In this document: piece by piece, positions 1 to 9,550 of the stretch
How positions within the stretch are numbered: the first letter of the stretch is position 1
Layout of the letters: every line of letters begins with the position of its first letter
NCBI GenBank assembly: GCA_014904845.1
Contig: MU119683.1
Span: 7,747-28,760 of the forward strand
Direction of reading: 5' to 3'
From: Acephala macrosclerotiorum
Taxonomy: Eukaryota > Ascomycota > Leotiomycetes > Helotiales > Mollisiaceae
DNA: 21,014 nucleotides
The notes under the pieces: generated by a model
The model's input: only the letters and a program-made list of their open reading frames with translations
What the model was told of the DNA's origin: nothing
The model's database searches: none
Position numbers and translations under genes: made by a program

Positions 1-596
1 AAAAAAATTAAAATTAAAATATAAAATAATAAAATAATTTCTTTTTTTAATATTACAATTTCTTTTTTTTTTTCGTATTAAAATTTTTTTTTTTTTTTTT
101 ATATTCGTTTTAATACTAATTATTTCAAGTAATTTAATATGTAATTTTTATAAATCAATATTTTTTTGTAATTTTATAATCTTATAATCAAATTATTTAA
201 TTTCGAATAATATAATCAAAATAAAAAATTGTTATTATTTGATTTTTAATTTTCGATTTTTAATAATTTAAATTTTTTTTTAATAATAATAAAAAATAAA
301 ATATATAAATCGTATATAAACAATTTTCAGTGAGATTTATTAAAATAATTTACTTTTTAACGTTATTTTATTAATGTAAAAAAACAATAAAATATAAAAT
401 CAAAAAATTTAATCGTAAATTAATTCGTAATTCGTAAATCAATCAATTAATCAATTAAAATAAAAATAAAAAAAATTATTAATTAATTTATAATAAACGA
501 AAATTTTTTATATACTAAAAAACACGTAATTAATATTATTTTCGAAATTAATTATTTACAAAGATTTTTGAAAAAAATATATATAATTTTATTATA
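1..596 (-). repeat. Inverted, heavily eroded copy of the gypsy-type LTR and leader
   Basis: Read on the minus strand, this segment matches 12285 to about 12984. Shared stretches include the run around 301-330 (ataaatcgtatataaacaat) against the reverse complement of about 12594-12613, the region of cgtaattcgtaaatcaatca near 424-443, and atttacaaagatttttgaaa near 553-572. Position 596 pairs with 12285, where similarity stops on both sides, so this is an element boundary. A stretch of about 60 bp (about 84-100 here) is missing relative to the other copy; it would include the inferred 3' end of the LTR. Differences are mainly C-to-T and G-to-A, with this copy the more A+T-rich. The homology appears to run off the left edge, so a second gypsy element in minus orientation probably lies to the left. 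Confidence 0.7.
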
Positions 597-607
597 TTAA
601 TAAATTT

Positions 608-1200
608 TTTAATATTTAAAATAAAAATATATTGCGAAATTTTATATTACTAAGAAAATACTTTTTAAAATTTTCGTTTTTTATATTAAATTATTACGAT
701 TAATTTGAATTACTTTATTTAATATTTAATTTCAAAAAAAAAACTTTTTAAAATTTTTTTTTTAAAATTATACAATTGTAAAACTAATAAAATAAATTTT
801 TATATATTGTTATTTTAGTATTTTAAATATAAACGAACTTTTAATAAAATTTTATATTAGAAAAATACTTTTTAAAATTCTCGTTTTTATATTCAATTAC
901 TACGATTAATTCAATCGATTTAAATTATTTAATTTAATATATAATTTCAAAAAAAAAAATTTTGAAACTTTTTTTCGAGAATTACGTAATTGTAAAAATA
1001 TTTAATATTTAAATATTTTAGTACTTTAAATATAAATGCATTTTTACAAAATTTTATATTAAAAAAATACTCTTTAAAATTTTCGTTTTTTATATTGAAT
1101 TATTACGATTAATTTAATTATTTTTAATTATTTTATTTAGTATATAATTTCAAAAAAAAAAATTTAAATTTTTTTAAAAAATTGTACAATTATAAAATAA
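608..1200. repeat. Tandem repeat, three units of about 205 bp
   Basis: Three successive units share the same order of landmarks: tttatatta followed by a tactttttaaaa-like stretch, then ttttcgttttttatatt, an attacgattaattt block, a taatttcaaaaaaaa block and a tacaattgtaaaa-like block. The tttatatt landmark falls at 641, 851 and 1053, giving periods of about 210 and 202 bp. Units differ mostly by C/T and A/G changes and small indels. No coding potential is visible. It could be a satellite-like array or an internally repeated part of a transposon; I cannot tell which. Fragments of the same unit appear near 2930-3000, 7205-7265, 8187-8460 and 8640-8760. Confidence 0.7.
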
Positions 1201-2091
1201 AATAAAATAAAATAAAATTTATTTTCAATTTGTATTTATTGTTAAATAATAAAATTATTGAAATTATTATTAATTATTTTTTTATAATATATACGATTAT
1301 ATATATTTACAATTCGAACGCAAAAATCGATTAAAAAAAACAAATTATTAATATAAATTATATTTTTCGAATATAATTAAATTTTTTAATTTCGATTAAA
1401 ATTTTATTATTTTATTTAAACTCGATTTTTTTCTTTTAAAAAAATTATTTTTATTTTTAATAATTTTGAAATCGTTATTATAATATTATTATTCGTCGTA
1501 TAATTCGATTAATTTTTAATTTTTTTTTTTAATATATTTAATAAAATAAAATTTTTTTTTAAATTAATATTTTTTTATTAATTTTTAATAATATAATAAA
1601 TACTTTAATCGATTTATTAATAATTAAAATTTTAATAATTTTAAAAATTCAAATTTTTTTTTTATAATTTAAATTTTTTTTTATAATTATTTAAAAAAAA
1701 TTTAAAAATTTTATTATTATTTTTTTAAATTAAATATTATTAATAATATCGAAAATATAATTATTATAATATTAAATATTAATATTAATAATATATTTAA
1801 TTTTAAATTTTAAAAAATAATTCAAATTAAAAATAAATTTAAAAAAATATAAATATTTTTTTTTTAATTTAAAATAATATTAAATATTAAATAATATATA
1901 AAAAGTTTTTTCTCGAGAAATTAATTCGAGTATTAAATTTTATATAAAGTATTTTTTTTGTTTTTTATTTTAAAAAAATTTTTTTTTTATTAATTTAATT
2001 CGACGAATTAATATTAATAATATAATTGTCGATTTATTATTTATAATTTTTTTTTTAATTTATAAATAATTCTATCAAAAAATTTTTTTAT
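1201..2091. other. Nearly pure A+T stretch, no gene
   Basis: Almost every remaining C is in a CG dinucleotide, and homopolymer A and T runs dominate. I see no coding frame, RNA gene or clear repeat. It reads as sequence saturated by RIP whose origin is no longer recognisable. Confidence 0.7.
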
Positions 2092-2103
2092 ATACTAATT
2101 GAC

Positions 2104-2118
2104 TGCCAATAGTGCCAG
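2104..2118 (+). repeat. Left arm of perfect 15-bp inverted repeat in element A
   Basis: The sequence tgccaatagtgccag is the exact reverse complement of ctggcactattggca at 2700-2714. The arms lie about 580 bp apart, near the two ends of the element, as subterminal repeats of DNA transposons do. Confidence 0.8.
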
Positions 2119-2210
2119 CGGCTTGCCAGTGGCGCGCGCTACGCAGTAATTGTATGTTCAAAACTTTAGCGCCCAATAATAATCGATTAGCAAGTGGATC
2201 TAGGCCTATG

Positions 2211-2224
2211 AGAACACTAAAACT
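2211..2224 (+). repeat. 14-bp dispersed motif agaacactaaaact, copy 1
   Basis: This exact 14-mer recurs at 2538-2551 and 6419-6432. It occurs with one change at 4769-4782 (agaacaccaaaact) and in a RIP-mutated form at 6741-6754 (agaatatcaaaact). Four of the five are followed by t or c-t-c-rich sequence. Function unknown. Confidence 0.6.
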
Positions 2225-2537
2225 CTCGACTCTTGGCGGCTGCAGACGGCTGCGCGCGGCCCTTATGCAGTCACACTTAATCAATTGAATCGCTCAGTCT
2301 CTAAGTGCCTTCTCTAAGCTCTTAATACCGATTAACTGTAGTATTTGCTCGCAGTACTCGCTCGCAGCCTTTACCAGTATTCTCTACGCGCGTAAACTTT
2401 GCTTGAATCGAACGATTTTACGATTAGATTTTAAATAGCGTTAATATTTTCAATTTTTATTTTTATTTATTTCTTCGATATTTTCAATGATTAATCGAAT
2501 AAAGCGCGATCGCTAGTTTGCATATAAGTCTTGGCAA

Positions 2538-2551
2538 AGAACACTAAAACT
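2538..2551 (+). repeat. 14-bp dispersed motif, copy 2
   Basis: Same 14-mer as at 2211, preceded by ttggcaa. The context ggcaagaacac is shared with the copy in the unrelated island at 4769. Confidence 0.6.
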
Positions 2552-2682
2552 TTCGCAATTTTTAATTTTATAGTTTAATATTTCAATGCGCGCTCGATAA
2601 ATTTGCTTGAAATTTTTATAATAGACTTAATTAATATTCTAAATTATAAGTTTCGAATATTTAAGTATTTGGCTTTAAGCTA

Positions 2683-2796
2683 GTGCTATTAGCAGTACTC
2701 TGGCACTATTGGCACGGGGCTGGCACTATTAGCACTAAGGCAAAAATGACCGGTGGCGCTGGCAGCTAATTAGCGAACCAATGGTGCTATTAGCGC
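2683..2796 (+). repeat. Cluster of 13-bp hyphenated palindromes (GTGCTATTAGCAC type)
   Basis: Four copies of a motif close to gtgctattagcac occur at about 2683-2695, 2702-2715, 2722-2735 and 2783-2796. The consensus is palindromic around one central base (GTGCTA-T-TAGCAC). The second copy forms the right arm of the 15-bp inverted repeat with 2104-2118. Clustered subterminal motifs of this kind are often transposase-binding sites in DNA transposons; that role is inference. The eroded counterpart in copy 2 lies at about 6880-7010. Confidence 0.65.
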
Positions 2797-2855
2797 TCGT
2801 GTTTTTCGGCAAAACGGTTGACAAAAAATATTTTTCCCGATGTCGAAATATAAAA

Positions 2856-4337
2856 TAATTATTTTATTATTAATTTTTCAATGTAAATTATTAAAATTTT
2901 AAATTTTAAAAATTTTGAAATATTATATAAAAAAATTAAAATTACGTAATTATAATAATATTTTAATATTTAAAATAAAAACGTATTTAAAAATTTTATA
3001 ATTATTATTTTTATTAAATATAATTATATTCTATTGATTTATATAATAACGAATTAATAAAATTATTTAAAATTTAAAATTTATAAATATTTAATTAAAT
3101 TTCAATTTATTTACAAATTTTATTTAATTTGTATTAATAAATAACTTATAATTATAATCGTATATTTATTAAATTAATTATATATTAATTCGAAATTATA
3201 TAATAATAATAATTTTTAATAAATTAATTAAATTTAAATAAAATTGTTTATTATTAAAAATATTAATATTATATATATATAAAAAAAAAAATTTTAATTT
3301 TTAAATTAATAAATAAAAATTTCGTAAAATAAAACGTATATTAAAAATTTTTAAAATTAAAAATATTAAAAAAAAATTAAAATTTTAATCGAATTAATAT
3401 TTAAAATTATATTAATATATTTTTAATAAAAAATATTAAAATTTTTATTTTAAATTTTATAATAATATATTTTAATACGTATTTAATAAAATTAATTAAA
3501 ACTTTTAAAATAAAATTTTATAATATAAAAAATTTTATATATAAAATTTTAAATAATTTAATTTTAAATTTATTAAATATTTTAATTTTAATATATTTAA
3601 AAAAATTTAAAACGTTTAAAAAAATAAATTATTATTTAATTAATTTAATTAAATAATTTAAATTTAAATTAATTATAATTTAATAAATTTAATAAATAAT
3701 ATTGTAAATTAAAATTAATTAAATAAAAAATAATATATCAATTTAATTATTATTAAATTTTCGATTAAATTAAAATTTATTAATATATTTTATTTAAATA
3801 ATTATATTAATTTTAAATATTTAAATTAAATTTTTTTAATTTAAAATTTAAAATAAAAAAAATTATATTTATTAATTAATTCATTTAAAAATCGACAAAT
3901 AAATTTTTTTTTAAATTAATTAAATTAATTATAAAAATTAAATATAAAAATAAAATTTTTATTAATATATTAATAATTAATATTATAATTATTTAAATTT
4001 TTATATTTTAATAATATATATTATATAATAATTATATATTAATAATTAATAATTTAATTAATTATTCGTTTTAAAAATTAATATTAATTTTTATTAAATT
4101 ACGTATTATTTACGTAATACGAATTATTTTAATTATAAATAAATAAAAAAATTAAATTTAATTAAAATAATTTAATTAATTTATTAAAAGATTTTATTAT
4201 TATATAATTTTAAAATAATATATAATCGTTTTAATAAAAAATATTAAAATTTTATAATTATAATTACGTTTATAATTATAATTTATAAATAAATTAAAAT
4301 TAAATTAAATAATTTTAAATTTTAAATTTTAAATAAT
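2856..4337. other. A+T-saturated stretch with repeat fragments, no gene
   Basis: No coding frame is visible. Two pieces can be related to other parts of the window. About 2930-3000 resembles the end of the 205-bp unit of 608-1200 (attacgtaatt followed by atatttaaaataaa and aaattttata). Bases 3167-3282 are a direct repeat of 8502-8614. The remainder is featureless A+T with residual CG dinucleotides. Confidence 0.6.
3167..3282 (+). repeat. Direct repeat partner of 8502-8614
   Basis: Long shared runs include attaaattaattatatattaa, aataaattaattaaatttaa and aaaatattaatattatatat in the same order and with similar spacing. This is more than chance even in such A+T-rich DNA, though composition raises the background. 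In both places a fragment of the 205-bp unit lies just upstream, so the two regions are probably remnants of one larger repeat. Confidence 0.55.
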
Positions 4338-4563
4338 TTTATTAATTCGTTCTAATGTTTATATGGTAATATTTTTACTGCTTTAAACTCGAGTGAATAA
4401 GAATGACTCGCTTAAGTGCGAGAACCTTTCTCAATTTGATTGTCTTGGCGCTGGTACCGCGCTTGTGATTGGCCGTAGCGTGATTCTGCCGGCTCTACAA
4501 GAACTTCAATATTACAATTTTACGGGAATCTATTTGAAATTACTAATTTAAAAGATAATTTGA

Positions 4564-4665
4564 ATGCGAAAACGGCAAATCGTAGATCTAATTGAGATGC
4601 ATCTTTCTATAAGACAGATTTCTGTTGCGACTAGTAAAAATCAAGAGATTCAAGTCGCAGCGTAA
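4564..4665 (+). pseudogene. Possible Tc1/mariner-type HTH fragment
   Basis: A 33-codon frame starts at an ATG (4564) and ends at TAA (4663-4665). It begins MRKRQIVDLIEMHL and continues with SIRQISVAT. The pattern (basic residues, Q-I-V-x-L-I-E, then L-S-x-R-Q-I-x-x-A) resembles the first helix-turn-helix of Tc1/mariner-type transposases, which bind the inverted repeats. A full transposase is about 330-550 residues, so this would be a small fragment. The downstream frame is interrupted by several stops and I see no DDE motifs. The match is short and made by eye; a chance reading frame is a real alternative. Confidence 0.28.
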
Positions 4666-4709
4666 TGGCAAATTCGTAGTCACATGGCCCGGTAACTAGC
4701 AGCCTTAGA

Positions 4710-4746
4710 CATTGAGCTAGGCATTAAACTAAGCATTGAGCTAGGC
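4710..4746 (+). repeat. Direct repeat cattgagctaggc, two copies 24 bp apart
   Basis: The 13-mer cattgagctaggc occurs at 4710-4722 and 4734-4746. Between them is attaaactaag. The short tandem structure is unexplained. Confidence 0.7.
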
Positions 4747-4768
4747 TAATAGTTCTCTCGTTCCGGCA

Positions 4769-4782
4769 AGAACACCAAAACT
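4769..4782 (+). repeat. 14-bp dispersed motif, variant in the third island
   Basis: agaacaccaaaact, preceded by ccggca and followed by ctattc. It is the only clear sequence link between this island and element A. Confidence 0.55.
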
Positions 4783-5008
4783 CTATTCAATCCTCGAATC
4801 TCTTATATCTCGATAACTAGCAACGTCGCAATATTATAATTAGCATTATTCGATTCTACGTCGAAAGTTTGATTTAGAAACGTCTATGCCACGCTATAAA
4901 GCGTGTTTATATAGCGCGCAATATAAAAATGGCATGCAATTGAAATTAGTGCCTAATGCGTAAGGCAGAAAGCAGCCGTTCTGAAATATATAGCGTACTC
5001 AAATAAAC

Positions 5009-5140
5009 TCGTGCTAAAATATACTTCGTGCTATAATATTTCCGTGCTACGATATTCGCGCAATATTCGCGTACTATAATATTCGCATGCTAATAATTAT
5101 TTAGTACTGCGATATCTCTCCCCGTGCTACGATATGCAGC
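5009..5140 (+). repeat. Degenerate tandem array of about 17-bp units (CGTGCTAcgATATTcg)
   Basis: Units beginning at about 5010, 5027, 5043, 5069, 5085, 5103 and 5123 share a core close to cgtgctacgatattcg. Examples are cgtgctataatatt, cgtgctacgatatt, cgtactataatatt and cgtgctacgatat. Spacing is mainly 16-20 bp. Variation between units includes C/T and G/A changes. The array sits near the right border of the island, a position typical of subterminal repeats in DNA transposons. Confidence 0.65.
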
Positions 5141-5170
5141 TCGCTTATTACTTGTTGCCTTAGGCATTTT

Positions 5171-6299
5171 TGATTTGTGAAATTTTTAATTTCAAATAAT
5201 ATTAAAATATATAATTAAATAATTAATTTATATTTTAAAAAACTAATTAATTAATTTTAATTTCAATCGTATTTCAAATATTAAATTAATAAAATATTAA
5301 TATTATATTAATATTTTTACTAATTATTAAATAATTATATTTTTATTATTATTTTTAATTTAATTTAATATATTATTTTTTATTTTTTATTATTATTATT
5401 AAAACAAATATTATATAATATTATTTTATTTTTAAAATAAAAAATTTATATTTTAAAAAGTTTTATATATATTTACTTAATTATTAATATTTTTAATAAT
5501 ATTAATATTAATTAATATTTAATTATATAATTAAAAATAATAAATTAAAAATAATATTAAATTAATTATTAAAAAATATTAAAATATTTTAAAAAAACGT
5601 TTTTAAATATTATTAAATTATTAAAAAATTTATTTATTTATTTTATAAAAATAAATTTTTAATATTTTTTTTAATTTTTAAAAATTTAAATATATTAATA
5701 ATAAAAAAATTAATATTATTTTATAATTAATTAAAAAAAATTTATAAATTATAATATTTTTTTTATAAAATATATTAAAAAAATATTTAAATTAATAAAT
5801 AAAAAACTTTTTATAAATTAATAAATTTCTTTTTTGAAAAACGAATTATTTATTATATTAAAATTAAAAAAAATATATATAATTATAAATATTATAAATT
5901 ATTATTAAATATTATATTTAAATTTTTTAATTAAAATATATTAATATATTATATTTAATAATTATAATTTTTATATATTAAATATAAAAATTAAATTTAA
6001 AATTAAAAATATAAATATATTTTGAAATTTTATATTAGTTTTTTTTTTAATCGAAATATGTAATAAATACGTATATATTTTAATATTAATACTTTTTATT
6101 TTTAAATTTAATTTTTTATTTTATTATAAATTTAAAAATATAATATATTTTAAATATAATTAAATTTTTATAATATAATTTTTTAATTAATAAAATTATA
6201 AAATTAATAATCGAATATTTTTAATTTATAATATATATAATTAATAATAATTAATTATATTTTTATATTTTTAAAAATTTCATTAAAAAAAAAATTTAT
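5171..6299. other. A+T-saturated stretch, no gene
   Basis: Only A and T, apart from sparse CG dinucleotides and scattered residual C or G. No coding frame, RNA gene or clear internal repeat was recognised. About 6005-6030 (tttgaaattttatatta) is reminiscent of the 205-bp unit but too short to call. Confidence 0.65.
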
Positions 6300-7060
6300 A
6301 TGTTAATTGATTGCTAATAGTATCAGCGGTTTGCCAATAGCGCGCGCTACGCAGTTATTGCCTGTTTAAAACTTTGACGCCTAATAATAGTCGATTAGTA
6401 AGTAAGTCTAAGTCCATAAGAACACTAAAACTCTCGGTTCTCGGCGACTGCAAACGGCTGCGCGCGGTCCTTATGTAGTTACATTTAATCAATTGAGTCG
6501 CTCAGTCTCTAAGTGTCTCATCTTAAGTTCTCAATACTCAATACTGATTAATTGTAGTACTCGCTCGTAGTACTTATTAGTATTCTCTACGCGCGTAAAT
6601 TTTGTTTGAATCGATTGATTCTATGATTAGATTTTAAATAGTATTAATATTTTCAATTTTTATTCTTATTTATTTGCATGATTTATAAGACGATAAAGAT
6701 CTATTGGTCGAATAAAGCGCGATCGCTAGTTTCTTGGCGAAGAATATCAAAACTCAATAGTTTTCAATTTTGCAATTTAATATTTCAATACGCGCTCGAT
6801 AGATTTACTTGAAATTTTTATAATAGATTAAATAAGTACTATAGATTATAAGTTTCAAATATCTAAGTATTTCGTTTTAAGCTAGTATTATTAGTAATAC
6901 TTTAGTACTATTAGTACTGGGTTGACGCTGTTGATACTAGACTAAAATAATCGATAGCGCTAACAATCGATTAAATTGCCATTGGCTCGCTAATAGCGCT
7001 ACTAGCGCACGTGTCTTTTGGTAAAACGATTAATAAAAAATATTTTTTCTAATATTAATT
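6300..7060. mobile_element. Element A, copy 2 (RIP-mutated)
   Basis: Aligns in direct orientation with 2092-2855. Conserved anchors include gcgcgctacgcagt (6339), gaacactaaaactctcg (6420), ggctgcgcgcgg (6454), attctctacgcgcgtaaa (6582) and aaagcgcgatcgctagttt (6714). Differences are overwhelmingly C-to-T and G-to-A in this copy on both strands, the expected RIP outcome. There are a few indels: a 10-bp gap after gctagttt and an insertion near 6675-6710. The palindromic cluster of copy 1 is still traceable at 6880-7010 but decayed. Confidence 0.7.
6419..6432 (+). repeat. 14-bp dispersed motif, element A copy 2
   Basis: An exact copy of agaacactaaaact, matching 2211-2224. The partner of 2538 is at 6741-6754, where CAC has become TAT-like (agaatatcaaaact). 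Confidence 0.6.
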
Positions 7061-8186
7061 TAAAATAAATTAATTTATTTATATTAATAAACGTTTATAA
7101 AATTTTTATTAAATTAAATTTATTATATTTTTTTATATAAATTTTATTAATTATTATAATTATATATTTAATTTACGATTTTTTAATTAATTATATATAT
7201 TTATTAAAAAAAATTTTTTAAAATTTTCGTTTTTTATATTAAATTATTATAATTAATTTAATTAATTATATTTTTTTAAAATAAATTTTTTTTTAATAAA
7301 TATAATTATAATTTATAATATTTTATAAATAAAATTAAAATTATATAATAATTATTTATTTAAATAATATAAATATATTTTTAATTTATATTATAATTAT
7401 AAAAAATTTATTAAATTTATTAAATTTATAAATAAATAATTAAAATCGTAAAAATTTTAAAATTTTAATAATTTAAATTAATTAAATATTAAAAATTAAA
7501 ATATAATATTATTTATTTTTATATTTTGTAAATTTAAATTAATATATATTATAAAAATAATTATAAAATATAAAAAAAATTAAAAATAAAATAAAATATA
7601 TTTTTAAATCGTAATATTTTATTTTTAAATTCGAAAATTAAAATAAGTTTTTAATTATTAATAAATAATATAAAAATAATTACGAAATTTAAAAGTTTTT
7701 TTTACGAATAAAATTTTATTTTTTTATTTTAAATTTATTAATAAAAAAATAATTAAAAATAATTATAAAATTAAAATAATATATTAAAATTTATAATATA
7801 ATAAATTTTTTTATTTTTTTTTATTAATTTTTATTATTAATTTAAAATATATTTATAATATTTATTTAATAAATAAATTCGATTTATAAAAATATAAAAA
7901 AATTTATAATAAATATTATATTTAAAATAGTTTTTTATTTTAAAAAAATATTTATTTATTAATTCGTAAATAAATTAATTAATAAATTAATTAATAAATA
8001 AATTTTATTTTTTTATTTAATATATATTTTATTTTATAAATTTTATAAAAAATTATATAATTTTTAATTTAAACGTTTTATAAATATTTAAAATTAATAT
8101 AATTATTAATATAAAATAATAATTTGAAATTTCATTAAATAATAAAAATTAATTTATTTTTATTTTAAATTTCAAATTAATAAATT
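7061..8186. other. A+T-saturated stretch with one 205-bp-unit fragment
   Basis: No coding frame. Around 7205-7265 the run aaaattttcgttttttatat followed by taaattatta matches the centre of the 205-bp unit seen at 661-700. The remainder shows only A+T with scattered CG. Confidence 0.55.
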
Positions 8187-8460
8187 TTTTAATATTTAAA
8201 AAAAAATTATTTTTTATAAAATTTTATATTATTAAAAAAATTTTTATAATCGATTTAATTATTTTTAATTATTTTATTTAATATATAATTTTTTAAAAAT
8301 TATATAATTGAATTTTTTAAATAATTTATAATTTAAAATAAAAATTTATTTTTAAAATTTTATATTAAAAAATATTTCTTAGAATTTTTATTTTTTATAT
8401 TGAATTATTATAATCGATTTAATTAATTTAAATTATTTTTTTTAATATATTATAATTATA
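8187..8460. repeat. Further copies of the 205-bp unit, eroded
   Basis: Two units with the landmark tttatatt at 8223 and 8360. The second is followed by the series tttttattttttatattgaa, ttattataatcgattt and ttttaatatat, as in 1081-1145. The 137-bp spacing implies a deletion inside the first unit. Another fragment with tttatatt at 8744 follows after an unrelated segment. Orientation is the same as at 608-1200. Confidence 0.55.
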
Positions 8461-8501
8461 AACGTAATATAATCGTTCGTAAATTGAAATATTAATATTT
8501 T

Positions 8502-8614
8502 TTATTAAATTAATTATATATTAATTTAAAATTATAAAATCGTCGAATTTTTTAATAAATTAATTAAATTTAAATAAATCGCTTATTATAAAAAATATTA
8601 ATATTATATATATA
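8502..8614 (+). repeat. Direct repeat partner of 3167-3282
   Basis: The same ordered blocks as at 3167-3282. It retains extra CG dinucleotides (cgtcgaattt, aaatcgctta) where the other copy has a-t-rich equivalents, the pattern expected of differential point mutation. Confidence 0.55.
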
Positions 8615-8659
8615 TAAATTAATATTAGTTTTTAAATCGAATAAATAATTATTAAAAAA

Positions 8660-9550
8660 AAAATTTTAAAATTTTTATTAAAAATTATATAATTATAAAA
8701 TTAAATTTTAATATTTTAAATAAAAAAATATTTTTAATAAAATTTTATATTAAATTTTAAAAATAATATTATATTTTAATTTTATAAATTAAATAATTAT
8801 AATATTTAAAATATAATATAAAAAATTTTTTAAAAATTTTTTTTTAAATTTTTTTAATATTTATATAATTAATTATAATAAATTAAAAATTAAAATAAAA
8901 ATAATATTTTTTATATATATCAAAAAAATTTAATTTTATAAATAATTTTAATTTTTTTAATTATAAATTTTTTTTAAAAATATATAAAATTAAATATATA
9001 TTATTTAAATAATAATAATTATTAATTTTATTTATATATTATATTAAATTTTAAATAATATTTTATATATTAATAAAGAGAATCTTAAAATTTAAAAATA
9101 ATTTTAAATTTATATTAAAAATAAATTTTTAAATAATTTATTTTTTTATTTTTATTTATTTTTTAATTATTTTATTTATTTATTTAAATACATATTAATT
9201 ATTATATATTAATTATTTTATTAAATTTAAAACGTTTATAAATTAATAAATAAAATATATATTAAAAAAATATTATTTAATAAATTAAAATTTTAAAATA
9301 AATTAAAATTTATAATATTAATATTTTAATAATTATAAAAAAAATATTTAAATTATTATATTTATTATTTTTTAAAAATAAAAAATAAAAATATAATTAA
9401 AAACGTATTAATATTTAATAAAAATTAATAATATATTATTTTATATTTATATAATTTATTATAATAATTTTAAATAATTTTATTAAACGTATATTAAAAT
9501 ATTTAAAAATTAAATATATAATTATTATATAATATTTATTATTAATAATT
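8660..9550. other. A+T-saturated stretch, no gene
   Basis: Apart from the 205-bp-unit fragment around 8640-8760, nothing was recognised. No frame of note, and no RNA gene or palindromic structure stands out above composition. Confidence 0.6.

Larger units (their letters stand above)
2092..2855. mobile_element. Element A, copy 1 (less mutated): non-autonomous transposon-like repeat
   Basis: A GC-richer island set sharply in A+T-only flanks. It aligns along its whole length with 6300-7060; position 2100 pairs with 6308. In the first 50 aligned bases there are eight differences: seven are C or G here against T or A in the other copy, and one is a transversion. The interior has a perfect 15-bp inverted repeat (2104-2118 with 2700-2714) and a cluster of 13-bp hyphenated palindromes near the right end. 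The 14-mer agaacactaaaact occurs twice, at 2211 and 2538. No transposase or other convincing protein is encoded, so I call it a non-autonomous DNA-transposon-like (MITE-like) element. A solo LTR is an alternative, but no TG...CA ends are clear. Ends are approximate. Confidence 0.6.
4338..5170. mobile_element. Third GC-richer island, probable transposon remnant
   Basis: Base composition rises abruptly at about 4350 and falls at about 5170. It does not align with element A as a whole, but it carries the motif agaacaccaaaact at 4769. It also has a 24-bp-spaced direct repeat (cattgagctaggc at 4710 and 4734), an array of about 17-bp units at 5009-5140, and a short open frame with a helix-turn-helix flavour at 4564-4665. 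No intact gene is present. A decayed DNA transposon is the best guess. Unique sequence that escaped RIP is the alternative, since no second copy is in the window. Confidence 0.4.

Noticed and set aside
2075..2284. Minus-strand open frame of 69 codons inside element A
   Set aside because: It starts at TTG, runs out of the element into A+T flank, shows no recognisable domain, and is broken early in copy 2. Likely chance openness in a GC-richer repeat.
4407..4422. Small hairpin ctcgc-ttaagt-gcgag as terminator or regulatory site
   Set aside because: A 5-bp stem without gene context or T-tract is weak and expected by chance.
5009..5140. CRISPR-like array
   Set aside because: Units are about 17 bp, degenerate and directly adjacent, without unique spacers of uniform length, and no cas genes are present.
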